From: Ensifer sp. LCM 4579
GTDB taxonomy: Bacteria; Pseudomonadota; Alphaproteobacteria; Rhizobiales; Rhizobiaceae
Length of the DNA: 64,000 nucleotides
Direction: 5' to 3'
Assembly (NCBI RefSeq): GCF_001854885.1
Contig: NZ_MDDV01000035.1
Coordinates: 112,940 to 176,939, forward strand
Below, piece by piece: positions 1 to 8,918 of the stretch. The stretch's first letter is position 1; every line of letters starts with the position of its first letter. The translations under genes were made by a program, and so were the position numbers. The notes under the pieces were generated by a model. That model made no database searches. It was not told where the DNA came from and saw only the letters and a list, made by a program, of their open reading frames with translations.

Positions 1-565
1 CGAGGAACTGCCAGGCATCGGTCCCGGGCATACGCAGCGTCACGCCCTTGAGATCCGCGGGCGTCGTCACGGTGAGCTCGTCCTTGGACTTGCGCAGATT
101 GAGCTGACGACGGCCGAGATACATGACAGTCAGCAGTTTGACGCCGAGCTCGTCCTCGACCTTTTGCTTCAGCGGATCCATCAGCGGGTCGTTGAAGACC
201 TTAACCTGATGCGCCGCGTCCTTGTGGACGTAGCCGGCCGAAAAGATCGAAAACTCCGGCAGGAACACGGCGAGTTCCTGTGCCGAGGTGATCGCCATCT
301 CCAAATTGCCGCGGGCAATCGCCTCGAGTTCAGTGCCTTGCTTGAACAGGGTAGCGTTCCAGTGCGGCTCGAAGGTAGCGAAATCGGCAATGCCCGGCGC
401 GAATTTCTCCATCAGCGCGACGGAGCGCTGATCGGTATCGGATGCAGGCGTCGAAAGCCGGAGGACCGGCTTGTCCGCGGCAAAACCTGGCCGCGAGAAC
501 AACGGCAAGGCGGCGGCCGCCGCCGACATGGCAAGCACGGAACGGCGCGTGAATTTCATCTTCAT
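1..565 (-). CDS. TRAP transporter substrate-binding protein, DctP family (N-terminal part)
   Basis: The gene runs off the left edge, so only about 188 N-terminal residues are visible. The product begins MKMKFTRRSVLAMSAAAAAL, a signal peptide with an RR-x-V-L core that could be a Tat signal, and seems to be cut after GFA. The mature part (DKPVLRLSTPASD..., then EKFAPGIADFATFEPHW and FKQGTELEAIARGNLEMAIT) has the layout of periplasmic DctP-type receptors. These bind carboxylates or similar solutes and pass them to a small and a large membrane subunit, which should lie beyond the edge. The ATG at 565 follows a good GGAGG-like site (GGGAGGAAAAT). It is divergent from the GntR gene, which probably controls it. 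The family call is fairly sure; the substrate cannot be told. Confidence 0.85.
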   Translation of the reverse strand, partial: MKMKFTRRSVLAMSAAAAALPLFSRPGFAADKPVLRLSTPASDTDQRSVALMEKFAPGIADFATFEPHWNATLFKQGTELEAIARGNLEMAITSAQELAVFLPEFSIFSAGYVHKDAAHQVKVFNDPLMDPLKQKVEDELGVKLLTVMYLGRRQLNLRKSKDELTVTTPADLKGVTLRMPGTDAWQFL

Positions 566-728
566 ATTTTCCTCCCATTCGAAACGTCGGGTCCCTTGAC
601 CTCTGCCGGCGGCACCCGAGGGCCGAAATTTCCGGCATTCATTTTGGACCGTCTCGAGCCGCCTCTCCTCCTGCGGTCGGAACGAGCTCATAGGATAACC
701 ATAATTTCGCGGATGACAAGTGACTAAC

Positions 729-745
729 ATGTCAGTAGTATGTCA
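729..745. promoter_or_regulatory. Direct repeat ATGTCA-N5-ATGTCA, candidate GntR operator
   Basis: ATGTCA occurs at 729-734 and again at 740-745, exactly 11 bp (one helical turn) apart, between the divergent TRAP receptor gene and the GntR gene. FCD-type GntR proteins commonly bind short repeats in such intergenic regions. The repeat lies upstream of the ATG at 765, which supports that start over the in-frame codons at 720 and 729. The operator role is inference. Confidence 0.35.
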
Positions 746-764
746 ACATCGAAACGGTGAAACG

Positions 765-1475
765 ATGGGCGACGCAGTGCTTCACGCTGACGATTTCAAT
801 CGACAGGGCGGACAACGGCCTTCCGGCCACGCGCCCTTGCGTCAGGCGGCCTATGACCGCATCGAGGACCTGCTGAACGAAGGCGTGCTCAAGCCGGGCC
901 AGGTGGTTTCGCAGCGCGAGCTCGTCGAGAAGACGGGAGCGACCCTCGGTGCCGTGCGTGAGGCGATCCCGCGCCTCGAGGCCGAGGGCCTGCTCCAGAC
1001 GCTTCCCAAGCGCGGCCTCATGGTGCCGAGCCTCGACGTCGCCTTCGTGCGCGATGCCTATCAGTTGCGTTCGATGATCGAGACGAGCGCAGTACCCCAC
1101 GCGCTCAAATTCCTGCAGGCCGAAGAGATCGGCGCCTGGATTGCGGCGCATCAGGAGGCGCGCACGAGCCTCGATCGAGCGGCCGACCCCGACCTGTCGA
1201 ACCGGTTCCAGAGGCTGGACTGGGCCATGCATGCCCGGCTGGTCGGCATGATGGGGAATGCCCTGATCGATAATGTCTACCGGGTTACGGCGATCAAGAT
1301 ACGCATGGCGGTGCAGTCGCGCATCCGGGTGACGCCTTCCAACGCCGTGCGTGTGATCGGGGAACACCTGGCGTTTCTCGAAGCCATGCGGGACGGCAGG
1401 GAGACCGACGCGATTGCGGCCCTGAAGAAGCACATCGACAATTCGCTGACGCTTGCCCTCGGAGGCAGCCTCTGA
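765..1475 (+). CDS. GntR family transcriptional regulator, FCD (FadR-like) subfamily
   Basis: The 236-residue protein has an N-terminal winged helix (PLRQAAYDRIEDLLNEGVL, then a SQRELVEKTGATLGAVREAI recognition helix) and an all-helical FCD effector domain. In FCD proteins the second domain binds a metal and a small carboxylic acid. The gene is divergent from a TRAP receptor gene, so the likely job is to repress that uptake system until the substrate is present. The start is uncertain: GTG 720 and ATG 729 are in frame, but they would translate through the ATGTCA direct repeat, and conservation should begin near residue 20 of the version given here. A hairpin just past the stop is shared with yebC. 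Confidence 0.85.
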   Translation: MGDAVLHADDFNRQGGQRPSGHAPLRQAAYDRIEDLLNEGVLKPGQVVSQRELVEKTGATLGAVREAIPRLEAEGLLQTLPKRGLMVPSLDVAFVRDAYQLRSMIETSAVPHALKFLQAEEIGAWIAAHQEARTSLDRAADPDLSNRFQRLDWAMHARLVGMMGNALIDNVYRVTAIKIRMAVQSRIRVTPSNAVRVIGEHLAFLEAMRDGRETDAIAALKKHIDNSLTLALGGSL

Positions 1476-1483
1476 AAAGCAAA

Positions 1484-1511
1484 ACCCCACATTGCTACGG
1501 CAATGCGGGGT
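1484..1511. terminator. Hairpin terminator between convergent GntR and yebC genes, UNCG-type tetraloop
   Basis: ACCCCACATTGC and GCAATGCGGGGT pair over 12 positions with one A-C mismatch, closed by a TACG loop (cUACGg in RNA, a very stable tetraloop class). An A-run on the left becomes a U-tract on the minus strand, so it mainly ends the yebC transcript, but it sits right after the GntR stop as well. Confidence 0.75.
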
Positions 1512-1534
1512 CCGTTCATGCGCAGATCGGCGGA

Positions 1535-2281
1535 TCAGGCCGAGAGCTTCTCCAGCACCTCGTCGGAGACTTCGAAGTTCGAATAGACATTCTGAACGTC
1601 GTCATCGTCTTCGAGGTTGTCGATCAGCTTCATCAGCGACTGTGCCTTTTCCTCGTCGACCGGCACCGTGTTCTGCGGCTTCCAGATCGCCTTGACCGTT
1701 TCGGCTTCGCCGAGCGCGCCTTCGAGCGCCTTCGATACCTCGCCGATATCCTCGAAACCGCAGATGACAACGTGGCCATCCTCGTCCGTCGTGACGTCGT
1801 CGGCGCCGGCCTCGATCGCGGCTTCCATCACGGTGTCGGCGTCGCCGGCATCGAGCTTATAGGTGATCTCGCCGACGCGGTCGAAGGAGAAGGAGACCGA
1901 ACCGGTTTCGCCGAGTGCGCCGCCGGCCTTGGTGAAGATCGAGCGGACATTGGAGGCGGTGCGGTTGCGGTTGTCGGTCAGCGCTTCGACGATGACGGCA
2001 ACGCCGCCCGGTCCGTAGCCTTCGTAGCGGACTTCCTCGTAGTTCTCCGCATCGCCGCCGGCTGCCTTCTTGATCGCACGCTCGATATTGTCCTTCGGCA
2101 TCGACTGCGCCTTGGCATTCTGGATCGCCAGCCTGAGGCGTGGATTCATGCCCGGGTCGGGCAGGCCGGTCTTGGCTGCAACGGTGATTTCGCGCGCGAG
2201 CTTGGAAAACATTTTCGAGCGCACCGCATCCTGACGGCCCTTGCGGTGCATGATGTTCTTGAACTGTGAATGGCCAGCCAT
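1535..2281 (-). CDS. yebC: YebC/PmpR family protein (TACO1-like)
   Basis: The 248-residue product starts [18 protein letters not shown], the family signature, and continues with [19 protein letters not shown] and the middle motif [10 protein letters not shown](V)IVEALTDN. Family members bind DNA as regulators (PmpR-like) or act on ribosomes to help translation of proline-rich stretches (TACO1-like). The sequence does not say which applies here. The ATG at 2281 fits the conserved N-terminus better than the upstream in-frame codon at 2299. A good promoter lies 40-68 bp upstream. In many bacteria it neighbours ruvC, which is absent here. Confidence 0.95.
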   Translation of the reverse strand: MAGHSQFKNIMHRKGRQDAVRSKMFSKLAREITVAAKTGLPDPGMNPRLRLAIQNAKAQSMPKDNIERAIKKAAGGDAENYEEVRYEGYGPGGVAVIVEALTDNRNRTASNVRSIFTKAGGALGETGSVSFSFDRVGEITYKLDAGDADTVMEAAIEAGADDVTTDEDGHVVICGFEDIGEVSKALEGALGEAETVKAIWKPQNTVPVDEEKAQSLMKLIDNLEDDDDVQNVYSNFEVSDEVLEKLSA

Positions 2282-2320
2282 GGCACCCTCTGCATGCATG
2301 AATTTGTTGGGATGGGCGCC

Positions 2321-2349
2321 TTATAGTTTCATTGCCGCGTCCCGTCCAG
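2321..2349 (-). promoter_or_regulatory. Predicted sigma-70 promoter of yebC
   Basis: On the minus strand CTGGAC and CTATAA are separated by exactly 17 bp, each one base from the rhizobial consensus CTTGAC-N17-CTATAT, 40 bp before the yebC ATG. Confidence 0.6.
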
Positions 2350-2428
2350 CAGGGGACGCCGTCTTTTCAGGAAGCGAAATGGCGCGATCTTTCCAGGATC
2401 TTCGCTACGTTCTGCAAGGGAGGAAAGA

Positions 2429-3265
2429 TCACATCCCCTGCAGGACATAGATCAGCGGCTTCTTGGGAAGCGAGCGCAGGGAGACCGTCACACTGTCTCC
2501 GGCGGCATAGCTCTTGTCATAATCGTCGCCGAACATCGCCAGAAAATCATTGACGATCGGGCCGCGCCGGTGCATCGGCAGGATCAGTGCCGACCGCAGC
2601 CGGCTGACGACACGGCTCATGCTTTCGGCACCCATGGTCAGGCCGCCGTCGACCGGCACCATCAGCACGTCGAGCCGGCCGACCGCGCGATAATGGCTGT
2701 CTTCGAGCTCGTAATGCAGGTGACCGAGATGGCCGATGCAGAGCCCCGCCACTTCGAAGATGAAGATCGAATTGCCGTTCGGCTCCATGCCGCCGAAGCC
2801 GGAGCGAATGTCGGTCGGCACATTGCGGATATAGGCGTCGCCGACGACGAGGTCGTGATCGGCCGGCTCGCCGTTTTCGCCCCAGCCGTGCAGCACATGG
2901 GGGATCGCCGGGTCCGGCGTCAGCGTGTAGTGGCTCGAATGGGCCCTGTTCATCGTCACGACGGTCGGCGGCAATGGCGTATGGAACCAGCCGTTATAGT
3001 CGGTGGCGATCGAGATGCCGCCGGGCGTTTCGATGAGGAAGGTCGAGTGGCCGAGAAAGGTGATGCTCACCTCCCCCTCCATCGCCGCGGCGGGCAAGGC
3101 CGGCGGCGCCGCAAAGCCGACGAAGGTCGCCGCCGGTGTCGCCTGCGCGATCGCCTGACACTGGCTGACGGGCACTCGCGATTCTTGCGCATCGGCCCGC
3201 TCGGGCCAAACTGCATGGACGAGCCATATGGCCGCGAGAGCATAGGCAAAGTATCGCAGCAGCAT
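2429..3265 (-). CDS. Exported metallo-beta-lactamase-fold protein
   Basis: This 278-residue protein has a signal peptide (LLRYFAYALAAIWLVHAVWP...ADA) and then an MBL-type core: ITFLGHSTFLIETPGG and SIATDYNGW near residues 68-95, and later GLCIGHLGHLHYELED, VLMVPVDGG and ILPMHRRG. That pattern resembles the UlaG/YtnP-like hydrolases. The usual first metal motif HxHxDH is not intact: its place is taken by NRAHSSHYT, which keeps two histidines but lacks the aspartate. It may therefore bind metal differently or be inactive. Substrate unknown. It stands alone between yebC and the RND operon, both on the same strand. Confidence 0.75.
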   Translation of the reverse strand: MLLRYFAYALAAIWLVHAVWPERADAQESRVPVSQCQAIAQATPAATFVGFAAPPALPAAAMEGEVSITFLGHSTFLIETPGGISIATDYNGWFHTPLPPTVVTMNRAHSSHYTLTPDPAIPHVLHGWGENGEPADHDLVVGDAYIRNVPTDIRSGFGGMEPNGNSIFIFEVAGLCIGHLGHLHYELEDSHYRAVGRLDVLMVPVDGGLTMGAESMSRVVSRLRSALILPMHRRGPIVNDFLAMFGDDYDKSYAAGDSVTVSLRSLPKKPLIYVLQGM

Positions 3266-3395
3266 CTTTCACCTCACACGTCTTCAGCGCAACGCAGGAT
3301 CGTTCAAGGTGTTTGCGGCGTCCAGCGCCCGGAGGCGCCCGGCCCCTCACATTTGCGTCATGGCGGTCGCGTCCTTGCAAGCTGGAACGCCGGCT

Positions 3396-6300
3396 TCATT
3401 CCCCAGGCGCAGGCGCCGGCGCCGCCGAGGGCGCGCGCTTCCTGCGGATCGACCGCAGCGCCACATAAAAAACCGGCGTCAGGAACAGGCCGAGGAAGGT
3501 GACTCCGAGCATGCCGGAAAAGACCGCGGTGCCGAGCGACTGGCGCATCTCCGCGCCGGGCCCGGTTGCGATCACCAGCGGCACGACGCCGAGAATGAAG
3601 GCAAAGGCCGTCATCAGGATCGGGCGCAGTCTCAGCCGGCTCGCCTCGATCGCCGCCTCGGTCGGCGCGCGACCCTCCTCCTCGCCCTGGCGCGCGAATT
3701 CGACGATGAGGATAGCGTTCTTGGCGGCAAGGCCGATCAGCACGATGAGGCCGATCTGCGTCAGCACATTGTTGTCCATGCCACGAAGCGAGACTCCGAC
3801 GAGGGCGGCGAGAACGGCCAGCGGCACGATCAGGATGATGGCCAGCGGCAGGACCCAGCTCTCATATTGCGCGGCGAGCGCCAGAAAGACGAAGATCACC
3901 GAGAGCGCGAAGATGAAGACGGCCGTGTTGCCGGTCTGACGTTCCTGGAAGGCAAGCTCGGTCCATTCGAAGGTCGTGCCCTGCGGCAGGATCTCAGCTG
4001 CAAGCGCCTCCATCTTGTCGAGCGCGGCACCGGTCGAGACACCCGGTGCCGGATTGCCCTGGACCGGCACGGAAACATACATGTTGTAGCGCTGGACGAG
4101 AGCGGGCCCGCTCGTGTCGCGGATCTCGACCAGCGTTCCGAGCGGAACCAGCGCGCCGGAGGCGGAACGCACCTTGAGCGCCAGAATGTCGTCCCGCTCC
4201 ATGCGGTATTGCTGATCGGCCTGGGCGCGGACCTGATAGACCCGGCCGAAGGCATTGAAATCGTTCACATAGGATGCGCCCAGATTGATCGACAGCGTCT
4301 CGAAGATGTTGGGGATCGGCACGTTCAGCGCCCGCGCCTTGTCACGGTCGATCGCCAGGAAGAATTGCGGGCTGGACGCGGAGAAGGTGGTGAAGACGCC
4401 GGTCAGTCCCTCGGTCTGGCTGGCGGCGCCCATCATCTGATAGGCAAGCGCCAGTGCGCGCCGCATGTCGGCGTTCTGGCGGTCCATGATCTGCAACTTG
4501 AAGCCGCCGGAATTACCGATGCCGCGCACGGACGGCGGCGGCACGGCGATGATGAAGGCCTCCTGGACGCTTTGCATCGCGCCGAAGATCTGGCCGATGA
4601 CCCGGTCGGCACTTTGCCCGTGTTCGAGCCGCTCCTCGAAGCTTTCGAAGGGGGTGAAGATCACGCCGGAATTGGTGGCGTTCGTGAAGGTCGATCCATT
4701 GAAGCCGGCAAAGGCCACCGCGTCCCTGACGCCCGGCACCTCCCGTATCATCGCCGAAGCACGCTGGACGACGGCGTCGGTTCGCTCGAGCGAGGCACCC
4801 TCGGGGAGCTGGATGACGACGATGGCATAGCCCTGGTCCATCGTCGGGATGAATCCGCGCGGCACGACCTGCGCCATGTACCAGGTGGCGCCGAGGAGGC
4901 CGACGAAGACCAGGAGCACAGCGGCAATCGCGAGCCCTGTCCCGACCAGTCGGCGCACCACCCAGGCATAGCCGTCCGCCATACGGTCGAAACCGGTATT
5001 GAAGCCATCGGCAAGCCTTCGGCCGAAGCGGCTCAGCGGATTGCGGCTTTCCTGTGCGTGACCGCCATGCGGGCGCAGGAGAATGGCCGCAAGTGCCGGC
5101 GACAAGGTCAGCGAATTAAACGCCGAAATCACCGTCGCAACCGCGATCGTGACGGCGAACTGCAGGTAGAACTGGCCGGAAATGCCGGGGATGAAGGCGG
5201 TCGGCACGAAGACCGCGGTCAACACCAGCGAGATCGCGATGACGGCCGCGCCCACCTCGTCCATCGTGACATGCGCCGCCTCGCGCGGCGTCATGCCCCG
5301 CGCGAGATTTCGCTCGACATTCTCAACCACGACGATCGCATCGTCGACCACGATACCGATTGCCAGCACCAGGCCGAAAAGCGTCAGCATGTTCAGCGAA
5401 AAGCCGAAGGCGAAGAGCACGGCGAAGGTGCCGATCAGCGAAACGGGAATGGCGACGATCGGAATGATCGCCGTGCGCCAGGACTGGAGGAAGACGACGA
5501 CTACCAGCGCGACGAGGAGCACCGCCTCGCCGATTGTCTTGTAGACCTCGTCAATCGATTCCGCGATGAACTCCGTCGGGTTATAGATGATCCGATACTC
5601 AAGCCCCTCCGGAAAGTCCCGCGAAAGATCCGCCATCGTCGCCTGGATAGCGTCGGCCGCGGCCAGCGCATTGGTGCCTGGACGCGAGAAGATTCCGAGT
5701 GCGACGGCGGGGCTGCCGTTCAGGTAGCTGTTGGTGACGTATTCGCGCGCTCCGAGTTCGACGCGTGCAACGTCTTGCAGCTGCACCAGCCTGCCGTCCT
5801 CCGTCGCTTTGATGATCACATAGCGGAACTGGCGGGCGTCGCTGAAGCGGCCGTCCGTCGTCACCGTATATTGGAAAGCCGTGTCGCCAGACATCGGCGG
5901 GCCGCCGATCGCGCCGCCCGAGACCTGCACGTTCTGCTCGCGCAGCGCCTCGACGACGTCGCCCGCGGTCATGCCGTAGGCAGAGAGCTTCTGCGGGTCG
6001 AGCCAGACGCGCAGTGCATATTCGCGCTCACCGAAGAGCGTGACGTCACCCACCCCGTCCAGCCGCACTAGCAAGTCGCGAATGCGCGTGCGCGCGTAGT
6101 TGGAGACATAGAGCTGGTCGTAGCGGTCGTTCGGCGACAGCAGGTGGACCACCATCATCAGGTCCGGCGAGCTCTTTGAGGTGGTGACGCCGATGCGCCG
6201 CACGTCCTCGGGCAATCGCGGTTCGGCAATGGCGACGCGGTTCTGCACCAGCACCTGCGCCTGATCGAGATCCGCGCCCAGCTTGAAGGTAATCGTCAGC

Positions 6301-6572
6301 GCCATCGAGCCGTCCGCCGTCGAATAGGACGACATGTAGAGCATGTCCTCGACGCCGTTGATCTGCTGCTCGAGCGGTGTCGCGACCGTATTGGCGACGG
6401 TCTCGGCATCCGCCCCGGGATAGGAAGCCCTGACGACGATGGTGGGCGGTGCGATTTCCGGATATTGCGCAACCGGAAGCTGGAAATAGGCGATGCCGCC
6501 GACGATCAGAAGCAGAATCGACAGCACCGAGGCGAAGATCGGCCGGTCGACGAAGAAATGCGCCAATCTCAT
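3396..6572 (-). CDS. RND multidrug efflux permease, HAE1 (AcrB/MexF-like) family
   Basis: At 1058 residues this is the normal length for an inner-membrane proton-driven drug pump. It shows the HAE1 start (MRLAHFFVDRPIFASVLSI), the first transmembrane helix, the PN1 porter region (YPEIAPPTIVVRASYPGA), and the TM4 proton-relay stretch GLVLAIGIVVDDAIVVVENV with the key Asp-Asp pair. A second 12-TM half repeats the pattern. It works with the adaptor encoded just upstream, whose stop overlaps this ATG in an ATGA, and with an outer-membrane TolC-type channel not encoded here. It resembles MexF/BepE-type pumps, which handle hydrophobic drugs, bile-like compounds or plant phenolics. Substrate is inference. 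Confidence 0.95.
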   Translation of the reverse strand: MRLAHFFVDRPIFASVLSILLLIVGGIAYFQLPVAQYPEIAPPTIVVRASYPGADAETVANTVATPLEQQINGVEDMLYMSSYSTADGSMALTITFKLGADLDQAQVLVQNRVAIAEPRLPEDVRRIGVTTSKSSPDLMMVVHLLSPNDRYDQLYVSNYARTRIRDLLVRLDGVGDVTLFGEREYALRVWLDPQKLSAYGMTAGDVVEALREQNVQVSGGAIGGPPMSGDTAFQYTVTTDGRFSDARQFRYVIIKATEDGRLVQLQDVARVELGAREYVTNSYLNGSPAVALGIFSRPGTNALAAADAIQATMADLSRDFPEGLEYRIIYNPTEFIAESIDEVYKTIGEAVLLVALVVVVFLQSWRTAIIPIVAIPVSLIGTFAVLFAFGFSLNMLTLFGLVLAIGIVVDDAIVVVENVERNLARGMTPREAAHVTMDEVGAAVIAISLVLTAVFVPTAFIPGISGQFYLQFAVTIAVATVISAFNSLTLSPALAAILLRPHGGHAQESRNPLSRFGRRLADGFNTGFDRMADGYAWVVRRLVGTGLAIAAVLLVFVGLLGATWYMAQVVPRGFIPTMDQGYAIVVIQLPEGASLERTDAVVQRASAMIREVPGVRDAVAFAGFNGSTFTNATNSGVIFTPFESFEERLEHGQSADRVIGQIFGAMQSVQEAFIIAVPPPSVRGIGNSGGFKLQIMDRQNADMRRALALAYQMMGAASQTEGLTGVFTTFSASSPQFFLAIDRDKARALNVPIPNIFETLSINLGASYVNDFNAFGRVYQVRAQADQQYRMERDDILALKVRSASGALVPLGTLVEIRDTSGPALVQRYNMYVSVPVQGNPAPGVSTGAALDKMEALAAEILPQGTTFEWTELAFQERQTGNTAVFIFALSVIFVFLALAAQYESWVLPLAIILIVPLAVLAALVGVSLRGMDNNVLTQIGLIVLIGLAAKNAILIVEFARQGEEEGRAPTEAAIEASRLRLRPILMTAFAFILGVVPLVIATGPGAEMRQSLGTAVFSGMLGVTFLGLFLTPVFYVALRSIRRKRAPSAAPAPAPGE

Positions 6573-7726
6573 TGCCGAGCCTCCGCCGATTGCGCCGCCT
6601 CCTGCGGCAGCTCGATGAGCTCCGGCTTCACCTTGACCCCGGGGCGCACCCGCATGAGCCCGTTGACGACGATCGTCTCGTCACCCGTCATGCCGCTGCG
6701 GATGACGCGGTAGCCGTGCAGCCGCGGACCAAGGCGCACCGGCTTGGTGGTGACGCTGCCGTCCTCGCCGACGACATAGACGACCCGTTCGTTCTGGTCG
6801 GCGGCGATCGCTTCATCCGGGATGAGGATCGCCTGATAGGTGTCGGAACCCTCGACCTCCACGCGCCCGAACAGGCCCGGCTGGAGAATGAGACTCGGGT
6901 TGGAGAACCGCGCGCGCAGACGCATCGTGCCCGTCTGGTTGTCTACCCGGTTTTCCGAGAAGTCGAGGTTGCCTTCGAAGGGCGCCTCGTTGGCGTCTGC
7001 GATCGTCACCAGGACCGAGAGCGATCCGGCCCCCTCCTGCAACGCACTGCCCCGCTCGCGCGCGGTGCGGGCATAGGCCAGCACCCGGCGCTCGTCGACG
7101 TCGAAATAAAAATCAATTGGATCGAGCGATACGATGGTCGTCAGCACCGTCTGATCCGCCTGAACGAGATTGCCCGGCGAAAGCAGCCGCCGGTCGACGC
7201 GGCCGCTGATCGGCGCGGTGATCGTCGTATATTCCAGATCGAGCCGGGCGCGATCCGCTGCGGCTTGTGCTCCGCGCACATTGGCCTGCGCAGCGAGCAG
7301 TGCGCGGCGGTCATCGTCAAGCTTGGAGACAGAGAGCGTGCCGGTGCCGGCGAGCGATTCCGTCCGTTTGAACTGGGCTTCGGCATAGGCGAGCGTCGAC
7401 TCCGCCGAGGTGAGCGTCGCCTCAGCCTGCGAAAGCGCCATGGTGAACGGGCGCTGGTCGATCATGAAGAGCTTGTCGCCCTGCTTCACCATCGCACCGT
7501 CGGTGAAGAAAACCCGATCGAGATAGCCGCCGACGCGAGAGCGGACGGAAACCTCGTCGACCGCTTCGAAACGGCCGATGAACTCGTCCGCATCGATGAC
7601 GTCGCGCACCACGGGCTTTGCGACCGTCACCGTCGGCAGTTGCGCATCCTGCGCGCCTGCAGCTACCGCGATGAGAAAGGAAATGGAAAAGCCGACGATC
7701 GCCGGCAGGCGCCACTTTCGCAACAT
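6569..7726 (-). CDS. RND efflux periplasmic adaptor (membrane fusion protein)
   Basis: The 385-residue adaptor has an N-terminal signal (FSISFLIAVAAGAQDAQ), a first barrel/lipoyl segment (RVGGYLDRVFFTDGAMVKQG), a helical hairpin around residues 95-165 rich in AEA/ADRA heptads, the second lipoyl half (TITAPISGRVDRRLLSPGN) and a beta-barrel (PGLFGRVEVEG). No lipobox cysteine is seen. It bridges the permease to a TolC-like channel. The start ATG 7726 has GGAGAG upstream. It is the first gene of a two-gene operon and overlaps the pump gene by 4 bp. A 15-bp perfect inverted repeat lies just before the start and no regulator gene adjoins it. Confidence 0.93.
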   Translation of the reverse strand: MLRKWRLPAIVGFSISFLIAVAAGAQDAQLPTVTVAKPVVRDVIDADEFIGRFEAVDEVSVRSRVGGYLDRVFFTDGAMVKQGDKLFMIDQRPFTMALSQAEATLTSAESTLAYAEAQFKRTESLAGTGTLSVSKLDDDRRALLAAQANVRGAQAAADRARLDLEYTTITAPISGRVDRRLLSPGNLVQADQTVLTTIVSLDPIDFYFDVDERRVLAYARTARERGSALQEGAGSLSVLVTIADANEAPFEGNLDFSENRVDNQTGTMRLRARFSNPSLILQPGLFGRVEVEGSDTYQAILIPDEAIAADQNERVVYVVGEDGSVTTKPVRLGPRLHGYRVIRSGMTGDETIVVNGLMRVRPGVKVKPELIELPQEAAQSAEARQ

Positions 7727-7741
7727 GACCGCTCTCCAGGC

Positions 7742-7756
7742 ACTTGACCATCAAGT
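7742..7756. promoter_or_regulatory. Perfect inverted repeat ACTTGA-CCA-TCAAGT before the RND operon
   Basis: A 6-bp-arm palindrome with a 3-bp spacer begins 16 bp upstream of the adaptor start codon. It is placed where a TetR- or MarR-type repressor could block transcription, but no such gene is adjacent. Role is inference. The rest of the 352-bp gap (7727-8078) shows no convincing gene. Confidence 0.3.
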
Positions 7757-8078
7757 CGCCCGGCAGGGTTAAATCGGTTGCCGTGGCGACATTTCGGACC
7801 CGTGGCATTCACCACCGGCGGTACCAGAGCAATTGGACAACTGCCCGCGGCTTCAAACCGCTCTCGGCCCTGGCTTTTCGATCGACATGGAAACTTGCGA
7901 ACAGCGGCCGCTCCGAGCGGCTCTGATTTTAGGCGCTAACCTGCCACCATTCGCAGTGGCTGTCACTTGGAAAAAGTCAACCGGCAGGAGACGGCGCGCA
8001 GTAACCAAACGTCTGCCCAACGGCAGGGGCCACGCGAACGCGTTGAAATTTCAACTGGATGCTGTGCGGACTCGTGTC

Positions 8079-8903
8079 CTACGACCAGAACTCGGGAATG
8101 GTCTCGCCGAGCCTCGGCCCCAGCCTCAGCGGTGCAATCTTATCGGCGAGGCCCGTGCGGTCGGAAATCTCGACACCGACACCGCAGATGGTGGCGGGAC
8201 CGGAGGCCGCCTCGAAGCGACCCTTGGGCATCTTCGAGATGAAGCGGTTGAGCGGCTCCTCCTTATCCATGCCGAGCGAGGAATCGTAGTCGCCGCACAT
8301 GCCCGCATCGCTGATATAGCCGGTGCCGCCATTGAGGATCTGATGGTCGGCGGTCGGCACATGGGTGTGCGTGCCGACGACGAGGCTGGCGCGACCGTCG
8401 ACGAAATGGCCGAAACACTGCTTCTCACTCGTCGCCTCGGCGTGGAAGTCGAAAACGGCGGCATCGGCCTGCTCGCCGAGCGGGCAAGCCTCGAGGATCG
8501 CCTCGGCACAGGTGAAGGGGTCATCGAGTTCGGGATGCATGAACACCCGGCCCATCACATTGGCGACGAGCACACGGGCGCCGTTGCGGGCGAAATAGAG
8601 ATTGGAGCCGCGTCCGGGCGTGCCGGCCGGGTAGTTCGCCGGGCGCAGGAACTGGTCGTGCCGCTCTGAGAAAACCACCGCCTCCTTCTGGTCCCAGACA
8701 TGGTTGCCGGTCGTCACCACATCGGCGCCGGCATTGATCGTCTCCAGGAAGATCTCCTCGGTGATGCCGAAACCGCCGGCGGCGTTCTCGCCATTGACGA
8801 TGACGAAATCGAGCTTCAAGTCGCCGACCAGCCCCGGGAGGCGCTCCCAGACCGCCATGCGGCCCGTCTTGCCCACCATATCTCCCAGAAACAGAAGTCG
8901 CAT
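8079..8903 (-). CDS. YmdB-like metallophosphoesterase (TIGR00282 family)
   Basis: The 274-residue product carries the calcineurin-like metal motifs of the YmdB family in order: FLGDMVGKTGR, FVIVNGENAAGGFGIT, VVTTGNHVWDQKE, VFDFHAEATSEK, and VVGTHTHVPTAD. Bacillus YmdB is a 2',3'-cyclic nucleotide and cAMP phosphodiesterase with effects on biofilm and motility; the role in rhizobia is not known to me. The ATG at 8903 is preceded by AGGA at good spacing; the longer TTG start (8912) is less likely. It lies 15 bp after the cyclo-ligase gene on the same strand, so the two are probably cotranscribed. Confidence 0.9.
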   Translation of the reverse strand: MRLLFLGDMVGKTGRMAVWERLPGLVGDLKLDFVIVNGENAAGGFGITEEIFLETINAGADVVTTGNHVWDQKEAVVFSERHDQFLRPANYPAGTPGRGSNLYFARNGARVLVANVMGRVFMHPELDDPFTCAEAILEACPLGEQADAAVFDFHAEATSEKQCFGHFVDGRASLVVGTHTHVPTADHQILNGGTGYISDAGMCGDYDSSLGMDKEEPLNRFISKMPKGRFEAASGPATICGVGVEISDRTGLADKIAPLRLGPRLGETIPEFWS

Positions 8904-8918
8904 GCCGTTCAATCCTGC

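Noticed and set aside
3309-6071. A 920-codon open frame on the plus strand opposite the RND pump gene.
   Set aside because: It is a shadow of the GC-rich pump gene on the other strand; composition is Arg/Asp/His-rich without domains, and it has no ribosome site.
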